From Candidatus Saccharimonadota bacterium (lineage in GTDB: Bacteria; Patescibacteriota; Saccharimonadia; Saccharimonadales; Saccharimonadaceae): a DNA stretch of 64,000 nucleotides. The stretch is from assembly GCA_017431745.1 (NCBI GenBank), contig JAFRKK010000013.1, forward strand, positions 33,096-97,095, read 5' to 3'. The first letter of the stretch is position 1; each line of letters opens with the position of its first letter. Shown one piece after another: positions 16,416 through 25,297 of this stretch. The notes beneath the pieces are model-generated. The model was given only the letters and a program-made list of their open reading frames with translations, was not told where the DNA came from and ran no database searches. A program made the position numbers and the translations under genes.

Positions 16416-17254
16416 TGGCAGGACTTGGTCGCGGTTTTGAATCGCTTATCCCTACAGAATTAATTGATGATGAGTTTGACCCCACAATCGCCGAAGATAA
16501 AAAGGAAAGCAAATTAAAAGAGATTAAACTAACTGACATTATTCGCGACGAAGAACAGCCCCGCCGTGAATTCAGCACCGAATCCCTCGAAGCCTTAGCC
16601 GCATCCATCAAGGAACATGGCGTCTTACAGCCCATCGTCGTTACCAGGGAAGAAGGTAAATATAAAATCGTCGCTGGTGAACGCCGTTGGCGTGCTTCTA
16701 AAATAGCCGGCCTTGATAAAATTCCCGCTATCGTTCGCACCCTGGACGCTCAAAACCGTCTTGAGCTTTCCATCATCGAAAACGCTCAACGTGAAGATTT
16801 AAATGCTATCGAGCTTGCCACCGCCTATGCTAAACTCCAAGCTCAATTTAACCTCAGCAGTGAAGATATCGCCGCCAAAGTCGGTAAATCTGAAACCTCG
16901 ATTAATAACACCTTAAGGCTCCTCAGCCTCCCCGATGACGTCAAAAAAATCATGATTAAAGAACGCCTCACCGAGGGAGTTATGCGCCCCCTTGTTTCTC
17001 GCGACGAAAAAGAAGTCAAAAAAGTCCTTCCCAAGATTATCTCAGAAGGTTGGACCGCTCGCAAAGTTGAACGTTATTTTGCTGAAAACAAGAAAAAATC
17101 CTCCGCTACCGCCATCAAACGGCGCGAGCACATCAAAGACGAAAATGCTCTCACCGCCAAATACAATGCGGTCGCCGAAATCAAAGGCCGTAGCCTCACC
17201 TTTCGCTGCAAATCTGGCGCTGAATTGAAAGAGTTAATAGAGAAGTTAAAATAA
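16415..17254 (+). CDS. parB: Chromosome partitioning protein ParB
   Basis: 279 residues. Begins AGLGRGFESLIP; the CTPase/ParB-box region has REDEEQPR-like RDEEQPRREF and GERRWRASKIAGL, followed by the ENAQREDLNAIE segment and a HTH (SSEDIAAKVGKSETSINNTLRLL). ParB spreads on DNA from parS as a CTP-gated clamp. I did not find a parS site. The last codons and stop (17242-17254) form the left arm of a palindromic element whose right arm is their inverted copy. Confidence 0.95.
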   Translation: MAGLGRGFESLIPTELIDDEFDPTIAEDKKESKLKEIKLTDIIRDEEQPRREFSTESLEALAASIKEHGVLQPIVVTREEGKYKIVAGERRWRASKIAGLDKIPAIVRTLDAQNRLELSIIENAQREDLNAIELATAYAKLQAQFNLSSEDIAAKVGKSETSINNTLRLLSLPDDVKKIMIKERLTEGVMRPLVSRDEKEVKKVLPKIISEGWTARKVERYFAENKKKSSATAIKRREHIKDENALTAKYNAVAEIKGRSLTFRCKSGAELKELIEKLK

Positions 17255-17319
17255 GGTTTTCAGGACCGTAAGCTTGGGCGAGCGCCCTTGAGCGTGTCCT
17301 GAAAACCTTATTTAACTTC
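17242..17319. repeat. Palindromic element overlapping the parB stop (core shared with gyrA)
   Basis: The left arm 17242-17261 includes the end of parB; the right arm 17301-17319 is its inverse apart from one bulged A. Between them, 17262-17299 is a 38-bp core (starts AGGACCGTAAGC, contains GGGCGAGCGCCC, ends GAGCGTGTCC) identical to 59567-59604 inside gyrA. The hairpin probably also terminates parB and the convergent lepB. Confidence 0.9.
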
Positions 17320-17323
17320 TTCC

Positions 17324-18004
17324 TTAAAATGTTCTAATTTTATCAAGTGGGAATAACCGCAAGATTACCGGCCCCACAATTCGGCAATAGGGAATTGTTC
17401 CAAGACCATTTCTGGAATCCCACGAATTTGAACCTTCACGATTATCACCTGACACAAACAGTTCACCTTCTGGTACTACCATATCCACCTCGCCCGAAGT
17501 ATGTTCTTTTGGCCCATCGTTTTCAGATTTCCGCCATTCTTCGTCGTATACGATTCCTTCGGTAGATTCTGCATCCGGGTAAATTTTCATTTCGCCATCT
17601 TTCACTACCACTCTTTCACCAGGGAAGGCAATTACTCGTTTAATGATATATTGGTCATTTACGTTAGATGGCACATTGCAAGTCATCGGGTTTTCCACCC
17701 CAGCCGCCTTGTATTCTGCCACTTTTTCCTCATCTTCGTTCAAAAACACAATAATCTGCCCCCGTTCTGGCACATATTCTTGCCCGGTAAAGTGTGACCA
17801 CGAAACCGCTGCACGATTCACTATCACTCGGTCATCACCGTGTAAAGTATTTTCCATTGACCCCCCCACCACGTTATACGACCGGTAAATGAAAGTATTC
17901 AAAAACAGTGTCCCAAGCACTATTGCCGCAATAAACCCGCCTAGGCTTAGCAAATCCTTTAGTAACGGGTGTTTCTGAAAAAAAGTTGGCTCCAATTCTT
18001 CCAT
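17324..18004 (-). CDS. lepB: Signal peptidase I
   Basis: A 226-residue membrane serine protease that removes signal peptides of exported proteins. One N-terminal membrane helix (GGFIAAIVLGTLFLNTFIY) precedes the catalytic Ser in GGSMENTL and the general-base Lys in YIIKRVIAFPGERV; box E is SGDNREGSNSWDSR. I chose ATG 18004 because TATAAT (18012-18017, minus strand) lies 7 bases upstream; the longer frame to 18184 runs through the divergent promoter. It serves the signal-peptide proteins at 13964, 28385 and 62329. Confidence 0.93.
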   Translation of the reverse strand: MEELEPTFFQKHPLLKDLLSLGGFIAAIVLGTLFLNTFIYRSYNVVGGSMENTLHGDDRVIVNRAAVSWSHFTGQEYVPERGQIIVFLNEDEEKVAEYKAAGVENPMTCNVPSNVNDQYIIKRVIAFPGERVVVKDGEMKIYPDAESTEGIVYDEEWRKSENDGPKEHTSGEVDMVVPEGELFVSGDNREGSNSWDSRNGLGTIPYCRIVGPVILRLFPLDKIRTF

Positions 18005-18063
18005 ACATGCTATTATACCATTTTTTAAGTTTAATTTAAATTTTTTGCTATAATATAATGTAT

Positions 18064-18846
18064 ATGGCAGATTATGTTTTAGCAAGAAAATCTCGCAATA
18101 TCGCAAGTAGTATGATTCATGTCTTTTTGAATCTTCTGCTTGGTGTGGGCGCAGTTCTAGTAACAGTTTTGTCCAACAACCCAATCCTCGGTATTATTTT
18201 AGTCCTAGCCTCAAAATGGCGTGTCTTTGCGGTGCGCGCTCGTTATTTCATGCTTAACCTCAAATCTAATCTAGTTGATTTAATCGTCGGTATTAGCGTA
18301 GTGCTAATCGCCTATTATGCCGGCCCCGAGTTCTTACCGGTAGACTTTATCCTCATGGCTTTTTACCCAATCTGGCTTCTATTTATCAAGCCTCTCTCAA
18401 ACGAAACTGCCGCCATGGTTCAATCTCTCATCGCCGTATTTCTTGGTATGTCCGCCGCCACTATTATGACTGCGAATTTAGATTCCATTGCCATCGTCCT
18501 CTTAGCCTTCCTGATTGGCTATGCTGCTAGTCGCCACACCCTCATTCAAAGCAACGACAAAGATTTCACACTTACCACTCTGGTCTGTGGGCTAGTCTTT
18601 TCAGAGATTGCTTGGCTTTGCAACTCCTGGTCCATCATTTATACTTTTGGCGCCACTGGTATTCGTATCCCACAACTCGCCATCATTCTCACCATCTTTG
18701 CTTTCGTTTATAATTATGCTCGCCGAGCCATGATTAAATATCAAGCCGATTTTCGTTTCAAGCATATTATTGGTCCAGTTATTTTTGGCGCGGCACTCGT
18801 CGCCGTAATCGTTATATTCTTTAGCAATCCAATATTTAATATCTAA
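18064..18846 (+). CDS. Polytopic membrane protein of unknown function
   Basis: About 261 residues with some seven hydrophobic segments, beginning near residue 14 and ending with VIFGAALVAVIVIFFSNPIF. No transporter or enzyme motif is evident. TATAAT is at 18049-18054. ATG 18058 would lie before the likely transcription start, so ATG 18064 (MADYVLARKS) is preferred; the transcript would be essentially leaderless. It lies 9 bases before htrA, so they are likely co-transcribed. Confidence 0.75.
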   Translation: MADYVLARKSRNIASSMIHVFLNLLLGVGAVLVTVLSNNPILGIILVLASKWRVFAVRARYFMLNLKSNLVDLIVGISVVLIAYYAGPEFLPVDFILMAFYPIWLLFIKPLSNETAAMVQSLIAVFLGMSAATIMTANLDSIAIVLLAFLIGYAASRHTLIQSNDKDFTLTTLVCGLVFSEIAWLCNSWSIIYTFGATGIRIPQLAIILTIFAFVYNYARRAMIKYQADFRFKHIIGPVIFGAALVAVIVIFFSNPIFNI

Positions 18847-18855
18847 GGAGGTAAA

Positions 18856-20046
18856 ATGGAAGAAAACTCAAAGGGCAAAATTGTTGAAGCCAAAGTTAAA
18901 GCAGAAGCTCCAGCTTGCTGTTGTGCGAAAAAAACTAGCAAAGCTCCAATGATTATTTCAATAATCGCAATACTGTTCGGTATCGCTGGTTTTTGCTATG
19001 GTTTTTTGGCTCTCCAAAGAACTGGCGCTCCTATCACCTTTTTGGGTTCAGGGACCGATGGCAACTCCGCCAATTTTACTGAGGGCTCCATTGCCGACAT
19101 TGCAAATAAAGTCTCAAAAAGTGTAGTTTCTATCGTCACCTCTACTAAGAGCATGAACCTGTTTGGCCAAAGCACTGACGCTCAAGCTGCCGGCACCGGT
19201 ATCATTGCCACCGCAGACGGCTACATCGTTACCAACAAACATGTCATTAACGGTGCTCATAAAGTCACAGTAATTCTAGATGACGGCACTACTTATGAGG
19301 ATGTTGAAGTCGTCGCCACCGACCCATTAAACGATGTCGCTTATCTCAAAATCAAAGACGTTTCAGATTTAACCCCAGCCACACTTGGTGATTCCAAGAC
19401 TATTGTCGTTGGACAACAAGTTATCGCTATTGGCAACGCGTTAGGTGAGTATCAAAACACAGTTACTGCTGGCATTATTTCTGGCACTGGCCGTTCTGTC
19501 ACCGCTTCCGATGGCACCGGCTCCAACGTTGAAACTCTTTCCGATATGATTCAAACCGACGCCGCCATTAACTCTGGCAACTCTGGTGGACCTCTCGTTA
19601 ACGCGGCTGGTGAAGTGATTGGTATTAACACTGCCACGAGCAGCACCGCTGAAAATATGGGTTTTGCCATTCCAATATCCAGCGCTAAAGGTATGCTAAA
19701 TCAACTCATTGAAACCGGCAAAGCCGAACGTGCCTATTTAGGTGTTTACGCCGTCGCTATCACCCCTGAAGCCGCCAAGGAGTATAATTTACCAGTCTCT
19801 ACCGGTGCCTATCTTTATAGCCCGTCAGCTTATTCTGCCATCGTCAAGGATAGCCCTGCCGCCAAAGCAGGCCTTAAGGATAAAGACATCATTACCGCCA
19901 TTAACGGCACCAAAGTTGGCGCTGCTGGCTCACTCTCTGACCTGATTAGCGAGTATAAACCAGGCGACACCGTTCAACTTACCGTTATTCGGGAAGGGAA
20001 GGAAACGACTGTCAACGTCACTTTGGAAGGTTATTCAGAAAAATAA
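18856..20046 (+). CDS. htrA: Membrane-anchored HtrA/DegP-like serine protease with PDZ domain
   Basis: 396 residues acting on misfolded envelope proteins. A short cytoplasmic tail with a CCCAKK cluster (21-26) precedes one membrane helix (about 31-53). The trypsin-like domain has His129 (TNKHVING), Asp160 (DPLNDVAYLK) and Ser243 (NSGNSGGPLV). One PDZ domain (about 300-385) carries the carboxylate-binding and GLKDKDIITAINGTKV segments. AAGGAGGTAAA sits before ATG. The cysteine cluster is unusual and could be acylated or bind metal. The 3' end overlaps the convergent prmC by 16 bases. Confidence 0.93.
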   Translation: MEENSKGKIVEAKVKAEAPACCCAKKTSKAPMIISIIAILFGIAGFCYGFLALQRTGAPITFLGSGTDGNSANFTEGSIADIANKVSKSVVSIVTSTKSMNLFGQSTDAQAAGTGIIATADGYIVTNKHVINGAHKVTVILDDGTTYEDVEVVATDPLNDVAYLKIKDVSDLTPATLGDSKTIVVGQQVIAIGNALGEYQNTVTAGIISGTGRSVTASDGTGSNVETLSDMIQTDAAINSGNSGGPLVNAAGEVIGINTATSSTAENMGFAIPISSAKGMLNQLIETGKAERAYLGVYAVAITPEAAKEYNLPVSTGAYLYSPSAYSAIVKDSPAAKAGLKDKDIITAINGTKVGAAGSLSDLISEYKPGDTVQLTVIREGKETTVNVTLEGYSEK

Positions 20047-20672
20047 AGGATAAACCCTCGGGTCTCACGCAGAGTGAGGCCCTTTTTCTTGGCGTAGTCT
20101 ATTATTCGTGCATGTTGACACGGGTCAGCTTCGAGTATTAAATGTTTAACCCCACGCTCCACCACCTGATCAATTAATTTATAGATTAGTTCTAGCCCTC
20201 CATTATCAGCATACAGCGCTAGTGCCGGCTCTTTTGAAAGAGCTTCTTTGTCTATCCAATCCCAGCTTTCATCAACATAAGGCAAATTCGCCGCTACCAA
20301 ATCGGGCTTTATCTTGACACCATCTAGCAAATCACTCTGCAAAAACTCTACTTCGGCCTCAAGGTTGACAGCATTCTTTTTAGCAACTATTAAAGCCTTA
20401 TCAGAAATATCTGTCGCTATCACCTTAGCTTGTGGCAATAATTGTTTCAATGTTATTGCTATGCAACCTGAACCTGTTCCCACATCTAGAATAGTTATAT
20501 CCTCTGGCAGCTTCGGTTCACTCGGCTTCACGCCTGGGAGAAATGGCTTCCCTATGAGATTTAATATCGCATCAACCATCATCTCCGTCTCCGGACGAGG
20601 AATCAGGACATCAGGGGTAACAATGTAATCCCTACCGTAAAAATCTTGTTTATTTTGCAATGTTTCTTTCAT
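20031..20672 (-). CDS. prmC: Release factor glutamine methyltransferase PrmC, short form
   Basis: A 213-residue SAM-dependent enzyme that methylates the GGQ glutamine of release factors. It shows IPRPETE, the SAM loop [13 protein letters not shown], and NLPYVDE, where the usual NPPY is NLPY. The helical N-terminal substrate domain of about 70 residues is missing. It directly follows prfA (overlap 23 bases), so enzyme and substrate are made from the same transcript. The NPPY-to-NLPY change is odd because the tetrapeptide contacts the glutamine, but other MTases tolerate it. Confidence 0.88.
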   Translation of the reverse strand: MKETLQNKQDFYGRDYIVTPDVLIPRPETEMMVDAILNLIGKPFLPGVKPSEPKLPEDITILDVGTGSGCIAITLKQLLPQAKVIATDISDKALIVAKKNAVNLEAEVEFLQSDLLDGVKIKPDLVAANLPYVDESWDWIDKEALSKEPALALYADNGGLELIYKLIDQVVERGVKHLILEADPCQHARIIDYAKKKGLTLRETRGFILYFSE

Positions 20673-21687
20673 GATTAATCAATTCTGTCACGATATCATC
20701 GATATCCCCATCCATCACCGCTGGGATATTTGACCTAGAATAATGAATCCGGTGGTCGGTTACACGGTCTTGCGGAAAATTATAGGTTCGGATTTTTTCG
20801 CTTCTATCTCCTGTGCCAATCAAGGACTTACGAGCCTCTGAGGCGTTCTTACGTTCCTCTTCCTTCTTTTTCTCAAGTAGCCTTGTCCTTAGCACATTCA
20901 TCGCTTTGACGCGGTTCTGTTGCTGTGAGCGCTCATCTTGCATTGCCACCACAATTCCAGTAGGGAGGTGTGTAATTCGTACTGCTGAATCAGTTGTATT
21001 CACCCCCTGACCACCATGTCCGCCCGAACGATAGATATCGATCCTGAGGTCTTCTGGTTTAATTTCTAAATCCTTTTCCGAAGCCTCTGGTAGCACTGCC
21101 ACCGTCACTGTAGAAGTATGAATTCGCCCCTGTGATTCGGTCACCGGCACCCTTTGTACTCGGTGTACACCACCTTCAAACTTAAGTTGACCATAAGCCT
21201 CATCACCAGAAATCTTGAAAATCACTTCTTTCATCCCACCAGCTTCGTTTTGATTTTCAGAAATCAGCTCAAACTTCAGCCCATGCCTTTCAGCATACTT
21301 CATGTACAAACGATAAAGCTCTGCCGCGAAAAGTGATGCCTCGTCACCCCCCGCCCCTGCTCGGATTTCAAAAATCGCCGGTTTATCGTCTTCTGGGTCG
21401 CGCGGGATCAACAATTCCTCCATTTTTTCCTCAGCAACTTTGAGCTCATTTTTTAATTTTTCTGAGTCTTCTTTTGCAATCTCGCCAAGCTCCGGGTCAT
21501 TTAACAGGGAATTAGCCTCCTCTAAATTGTTCTTCATCTGTTCAATATTTTTGTTCAAATCCAAAATCTCGCGCAAAACATTCGCGCGTTTGCTTTTCGT
21601 TGCGAACTCCGGATCCGCATAAGCATCAGGTTGAGCCAAAAACTCCTCAATCCGACCAAGCTCCTCTTTAATTTTTTCTAAATCCAT
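20650..21687 (-). CDS. prfA: Peptide chain release factor 1
   Basis: Recognises UAA and UAG. 345 residues from ATG 21687. It has the anticodon-like PVT in [14 protein letters not shown] (usually PAT), and the catalytic GGQ in [11 protein letters not shown] chose [10 protein letters not shown] because TATAAT (21694-21699 on the minus strand) ends 6 bases before it; the frame extends upstream to 21708 only by crossing the promoter. The gene is divergent from tRNA-Val with overlapping -10 boxes and is coupled to prmC. Confidence 0.95.
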   Translation of the reverse strand: MDLEKIKEELGRIEEFLAQPDAYADPEFATKSKRANVLREILDLNKNIEQMKNNLEEANSLLNDPELGEIAKEDSEKLKNELKVAEEKMEELLIPRDPEDDKPAIFEIRAGAGGDEASLFAAELYRLYMKYAERHGLKFELISENQNEAGGMKEVIFKISGDEAYGQLKFEGGVHRVQRVPVTESQGRIHTSTVTVAVLPEASEKDLEIKPEDLRIDIYRSGGHGGQGVNTTDSAVRITHLPTGIVVAMQDERSQQQNRVKAMNVLRTRLLEKKKEEERKNASEARKSLIGTGDRSEKIRTYNFPQDRVTDHRIHYSRSNIPAVMDGDIDDIVTELINHERNIAK

Positions 21688-21689
21688 GT

Positions 21690-21699
21690 TATAATTATA
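21690..21699. promoter_or_regulatory. Symmetric divergent -10 box for prfA and tRNA-Val
   Basis: TATAATTATA reads as TATAAT on both strands: 21690-21695 forward for the tRNA and 21694-21699 reverse for prfA. The two promoters must compete for polymerase. Confidence 0.75.
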
Positions 21700-21710
21700 C
21701 CATATCATTT

Positions 21711-21787
21711 GGGCTTTTAGCTCAGTTGGCTAGAGCGCAGCATTCACATTGCTGAGGTCAGAGGTTCGAGCCCTCTAAAGCCCACCA
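21711..21787 (+). tRNA. tRNA-Val (anticodon CAC)
   Basis: Acceptor GGGCTTT/AAAGCCC, D stem GCTC/GAGC, anticodon stem CAGCA/TGCTG with loop TTCACAT, T arm AGAGG-TTCGAGC-CCTCT, encoded ACCA. Reads GTG. Confidence 0.95.
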
Positions 21788-21794
21788 GAGGTAA

Positions 21795-21860
21795 AAACGA
21801 GAAAAAATCTAAAGCTTGCTTTAGATTTTTTGAATTGGCGCTCTGGCAGCGCCCTCGTTT
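21795..21860 (+). terminator. Compound hairpin after tRNA-Val
   Basis: Outer arms AAACGAG/CTCGTTT enclose two hairpins: AAAAAATCTAAAGC with its inverse (a terminator with T6) and GGCGCT/AGCGCC. The nested layout resembles the palindromic elements elsewhere in the window. Confidence 0.7.
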
Positions 21861-21921
21861 ACGCGGACCACGACCTATGCTACAATATAACAAAGGAGCA
21901 AATACCTAGAAAACTTGTCTT

Positions 21922-23034
21922 ATGAAAAATAATCGCGAAAAAACAGTAGTCAAAACCAGTGTTATCAGCATTTTAGCAAACCTAGTGCTTGTAGGTTTTA
22001 AGGCCACAGTCGGTTTGTTATCAAACTCCATTGCAATTATCACAGACGCCGTAAACAACCTCAGTGATGCACTATCTAGCATTATTACGATTATCGGCAC
22101 CAAGCTAGCCGGTAAAGCGCCAGACAAAAAGCATCCCTACGGCTATGGACGCATTGAGTACATTACTTCGCTCATCGTTTCGGCTATCGTGCTTTACGCT
22201 GGTGTTACGGCGTTCATTGAGTCTGTAAAAAAGATTATTTCGCCAGAAGAAGTAGATTACAACGTTACGACCCTAATCATTTTAATTGCTGGTATTATCG
22301 TTAAGTTTGCGCTCGGGCTATATGTTAAGAAAAAGGGTCGCGCTATCAAATCCGATTCTTTGGTCGCCAGCGGGGCAGATGCCTTTAATGACGCGATTCT
22401 TTCAATTTCGGTTCTCGCCTCAGCAATTATTTATATGATTTTTAGTGTCAACATTGAGGCATATGTAGGCGCGCTGGTGTCGGTGTTTATCATTAAAGCT
22501 GGCCTAGAGCTCGTCAAAGAATCGATCGACAACGTCCTCGGCACGCGCATAGAAAGCAGTCTAGCTAAATCAATCAAAAAAGAGGTCCTCAAGGAAAAAG
22601 AGGTCAAAGGCGCGTTTGACCTAGTGCTGCACGACTACGGCCCAGACAAATACCTAGGCTCGATCCACATTGAAGTAGACGACACGCTGACCGTAGCGGA
22701 TATCGATAAAATTTCCCGCCGCATCACAAAGCAAGTAGCCGAAAAATACGGTGTGATTTTGCATACTATTGGCGTTTATTCCATCAACACCAAAGATAAA
22801 AATATCATTGAAGCTAAGAAAAAAGTCGAGAAAATTGTTTTTGCCCACAAAGATATTTTACAAATGCACGGCTTTTTCCTAGATACTAAAGATAAAACAC
22901 TTAGCTTTGATATCATCATTGATTTTAAGGCCAAAAATCGCGAAAAAAATTATCAAGACATCTACGACGCAGTTCAAAAAGAATTCAAAGGCTACAAAAT
23001 TACCATCACACTAGATGTAGACGCGAGCGACTAA
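21922..23034 (+). CDS. Cation diffusion facilitator (Zn/Fe/Mn efflux)
   Basis: 370 residues in the cytoplasmic membrane, exchanging a divalent metal for protons. Six hydrophobic segments; metal site A residues are in TDAVNNLSDAL (first pair, D-x3-N-x2-D type) and SGADAFNDAIL, and HPYGYGRIEYI is the family hallmark after helix 2. The C-terminal cytoplasmic domain (about 210-370) carries His residues (HDYGPDKYLGSIHIEV) and is longer than the minimal CDF tail. A start preceded by TACAAT near 21880 is used. Confidence 0.9.
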   Translation: MKNNREKTVVKTSVISILANLVLVGFKATVGLLSNSIAIITDAVNNLSDALSSIITIIGTKLAGKAPDKKHPYGYGRIEYITSLIVSAIVLYAGVTAFIESVKKIISPEEVDYNVTTLIILIAGIIVKFALGLYVKKKGRAIKSDSLVASGADAFNDAILSISVLASAIIYMIFSVNIEAYVGALVSVFIIKAGLELVKESIDNVLGTRIESSLAKSIKKEVLKEKEVKGAFDLVLHDYGPDKYLGSIHIEVDDTLTVADIDKISRRITKQVAEKYGVILHTIGVYSINTKDKNIIEAKKKVEKIVFAHKDILQMHGFFLDTKDKTLSFDIIIDFKAKNREKNYQDIYDAVQKEFKGYKITITLDVDASD

Positions 23035-23088
23035 CGGTCATACAGTTGTTTCGTTTGCTCAGAAGATAATGCGTGCTATAATTTAACC

Positions 23089-23508
23089 ATGAGCACTAAA
23101 TCTAATAAAACCAATTCACGTATCAAAACTAACACCGCTTTGCTTTTTATTATGAGCGTAGTTTTCGGAGTCATCACCTTCACTACGGCCTCACAGATTT
23201 ACAAAGCTTCTAACAATTTCCAGCCAGTTTCCGACGCTCCTGGCCTATGCTTTGACGAAACCAAGACCGAAGGCTCATTCGTCCGCGACAACTCCTACAT
23301 CTGCCTCACCATGGCGGACGAAGACGGCAACCCTCTCCCCGTTACCGACGATAACGAATACGCTTTATTCTTTTACGATCGCCTTACTCTGACTTCGCTC
23401 GTCCGCTCCGGCGACCACATCGCTCTCATTATTGCCATCGGTTCCATGCTCACCCTCGCCGGCCTCGTCACCACTTTTGTCTACTGGAACCACAACAAAG
23501 CTAAATAG
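23089..23508 (+). CDS. Two-helix membrane protein, unknown
   Basis: 139 residues: membrane helix about 19-40, an outer loop of some 65 residues with two cysteines (GLCFDE, YICLTM) that could form a disulfide, and a second helix about 105-130. TATAAT (23077-23082) ends 6 bases before ATG, so the mRNA is leaderless. No family recognised. Confidence 0.75.
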   Translation: MSTKSNKTNSRIKTNTALLFIMSVVFGVITFTTASQIYKASNNFQPVSDAPGLCFDETKTEGSFVRDNSYICLTMADEDGNPLPVTDDNEYALFFYDRLTLTSLVRSGDHIALIIAIGSMLTLAGLVTTFVYWNHNKAK

Positions 23509-23560
23509 TTGCTTTTTCTCTTCCTTACGAGTATACTATAATTCAATATAAGGAGGAAGT

Positions 23561-24349
23561 ATGCTAACACCATCAGAAATTGCTGCAAAAACTATTGAGA
23601 CAGGAAAAGCCAAAGCTAACCTACCTTGGTGGAAGATGATTTTACTGGGTATCTTTGCTGGCATGTTTATTGCCTCGGCTGGTGTGGGCGCTACTTTCGG
23701 TAACGTCTACGGTGGCAAAATCGCCGGTGCCTGTATTTTCACCGCTGGCCTCGCTATGGTGGTGGTAGCCGGAAGCGAACTTTTCACTGGTAATAATCTC
23801 ATGGTTATGGCCCTTTTTAATCGCAAAATCAAACTTCACCAACTCCTCAAAAATTGGCTTTTTGTCTTCTTAGGCAATTTCATCGGAGCACTATTCGTCA
23901 CTATGATAGCAGTAATTAGCGGAGCTTTTGATCAAATCCCAGATACTGTAGTCGCCACCGCAAATGCTAAAGTCAATCTCGGGTTTTTCGAAGCACTTCT
24001 AAAAGGCATCATGTGTAACTTTCTCGTATGTATTGCAGTCTGGATGGCTACCGCCGCCAGCACCGTCACTGGTAAAATCACCGCCGTATTCCTGCCAATT
24101 ATGCTCTTCGTCCTCTGTGGCTTCGAACACTCCATCGCCAACATGTTCTACATTCCAGCCGGCATAATTACTGGCGCAATCAACGGCATTCCAGCGCCCA
24201 CTATCACCGAGTTTCTGTTAAACAACCTTCTCCCTGTTACCCTCGGCAACATCATCGGCGGCGCTATTATTGTCGCTGGCGGCTACTACCTCGCCTACCA
24301 TCCATCAAAACCAAAATCCAAAGACAAAAACCAACCATCCATGTTATAA
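23561..24349 (+). CDS. Formate/nitrite transporter family (FocA/NirC)
   Basis: 262 residues, six membrane helices, a pentameric aquaporin-like channel for small monovalent anions. FNT hallmarks include GVGATFGNVYGGKIAGA, the SELFTGNNLMVM segment, and GIMCNFLVCIAVWMA; the HSIANMFYIP segment carries the central His. AAGGAGG lies before ATG. The stop TAA (24347-24349) is inside the TATAAT that drives the next gene. In a fermentative, anaerobic cell with class III RNR, formate export is a sensible role; that is inference. Confidence 0.9.
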   Translation: MLTPSEIAAKTIETGKAKANLPWWKMILLGIFAGMFIASAGVGATFGNVYGGKIAGACIFTAGLAMVVVAGSELFTGNNLMVMALFNRKIKLHQLLKNWLFVFLGNFIGALFVTMIAVISGAFDQIPDTVVATANAKVNLGFFEALLKGIMCNFLVCIAVWMATAASTVTGKITAVFLPIMLFVLCGFEHSIANMFYIPAGIITGAINGIPAPTITEFLLNNLLPVTLGNIIGGAIIVAGGYYLAYHPSKPKSKDKNQPSML

Positions 24350-24359
24350 TAAAAAGCAT

Positions 24360-25268
24360 ATGAATAAAAAAGTTGGTGGAGCGAAAGTAAAAATAATTAT
24401 AGGCGGAATTTTGTTAGTTGGCGTTGTAGCTATAGTAGCAGTACTGTTGACGATAGGAAAAAATAATGAGCGACCATCGGAAATTGGCATAACTACCGCG
24501 GAAACTACTAAAACTGTCAAAACTCCTAAAAATACTGATAACGATAGCCAATCAGCAGGCGATTCATTTGCCGAACCAAAGGGTGTTTCCGAAACTACCA
24601 AACCGGAAAACCGCGCCCAATCCAAACGCAATCGCCAGCCGTCTAAAGAATCATCCAGACAAGCATCTACTCAGTCAACGGCCAACGACGACCAAACCGA
24701 CAGCTCAAGCCAATCTGCAAATTCAGAATCAGCAAATAATGATTCAAGCGATAACAATTACGCAGAAGCTGAAGAGGTTAGATCTCAGGAGGAGCTCGCA
24801 AGAATGCAAACACAAGGTCAAGCGATTAACCCTAGCAATAGCTACCCCTGGAAAGATAACTGTCCGGCAGAAAACGAAAATTCTACTGCTCGCCTCATCA
24901 ACGGGTATCCTGCATGTCAATGCACTAGCTATGTAGCTTGGAAAACGCTTGAAACTTTTGGAATAACTCTTCCTAATTGGGGGGATGGGAACTTTTGGGA
25001 CGTTGCGGCATCGGCCAATGGTTACTTAGTGAATAATACTCCTACAGTCAACTCCATCGGCCAAATCAAAAATAGCAACTATGGGCATCTATTCTGGGTA
25101 GAACAAGTTCTTCCAGACGGTTCCGTTATGATCACAGAATACAACAACCTGCTCTCTACTTATCAGCTCACAGGTGATAGTCACACACAAGATTTTGGCG
25201 CAATGATTATCCCAGCGCAAGCAGCTGCAAACTACAGATATATACACCCGAACCAACGAGTTTGGTAG
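24360..25268 (+). CDS. Membrane-anchored CHAP-domain peptidoglycan hydrolase
   Basis: 302 residues: N-terminal membrane helix (IIIGGILLVGVVAIVAVLLTIG), a Ser/Thr/Asn/Gln-rich linker to about residue 150, then a CHAP domain. The catalytic Cys is in ACQCTSYVAWKTLE, the His in NYGHLFWVEQV, followed by the acidic/Asn residue in MITEYNN. Such enzymes cut amide or cross-bridge bonds in peptidoglycan. ATG 24360 is chosen since TATAAT is at 24345-24350; a longer frame starts inside the transporter gene. It could act on the cell's own wall or on the host's. Confidence 0.88.
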   Translation: MNKKVGGAKVKIIIGGILLVGVVAIVAVLLTIGKNNERPSEIGITTAETTKTVKTPKNTDNDSQSAGDSFAEPKGVSETTKPENRAQSKRNRQPSKESSRQASTQSTANDDQTDSSSQSANSESANNDSSDNNYAEAEEVRSQEELARMQTQGQAINPSNSYPWKDNCPAENENSTARLINGYPACQCTSYVAWKTLETFGITLPNWGDGNFWDVAASANGYLVNNTPTVNSIGQIKNSNYGHLFWVEQVLPDGSVMITEYNNLLSTYQLTGDSHTQDFGAMIIPAQAAANYRYIHPNQRVW

Positions 25269-25297
25269 CAGTCCATAAAGTGATATAATATATATAA

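Noticed and set aside
20650..21687. UGA recoding as in SR1/Gracilibacteria
   Set aside because: Several genes end in TGA and no conserved protein reads through TGA.
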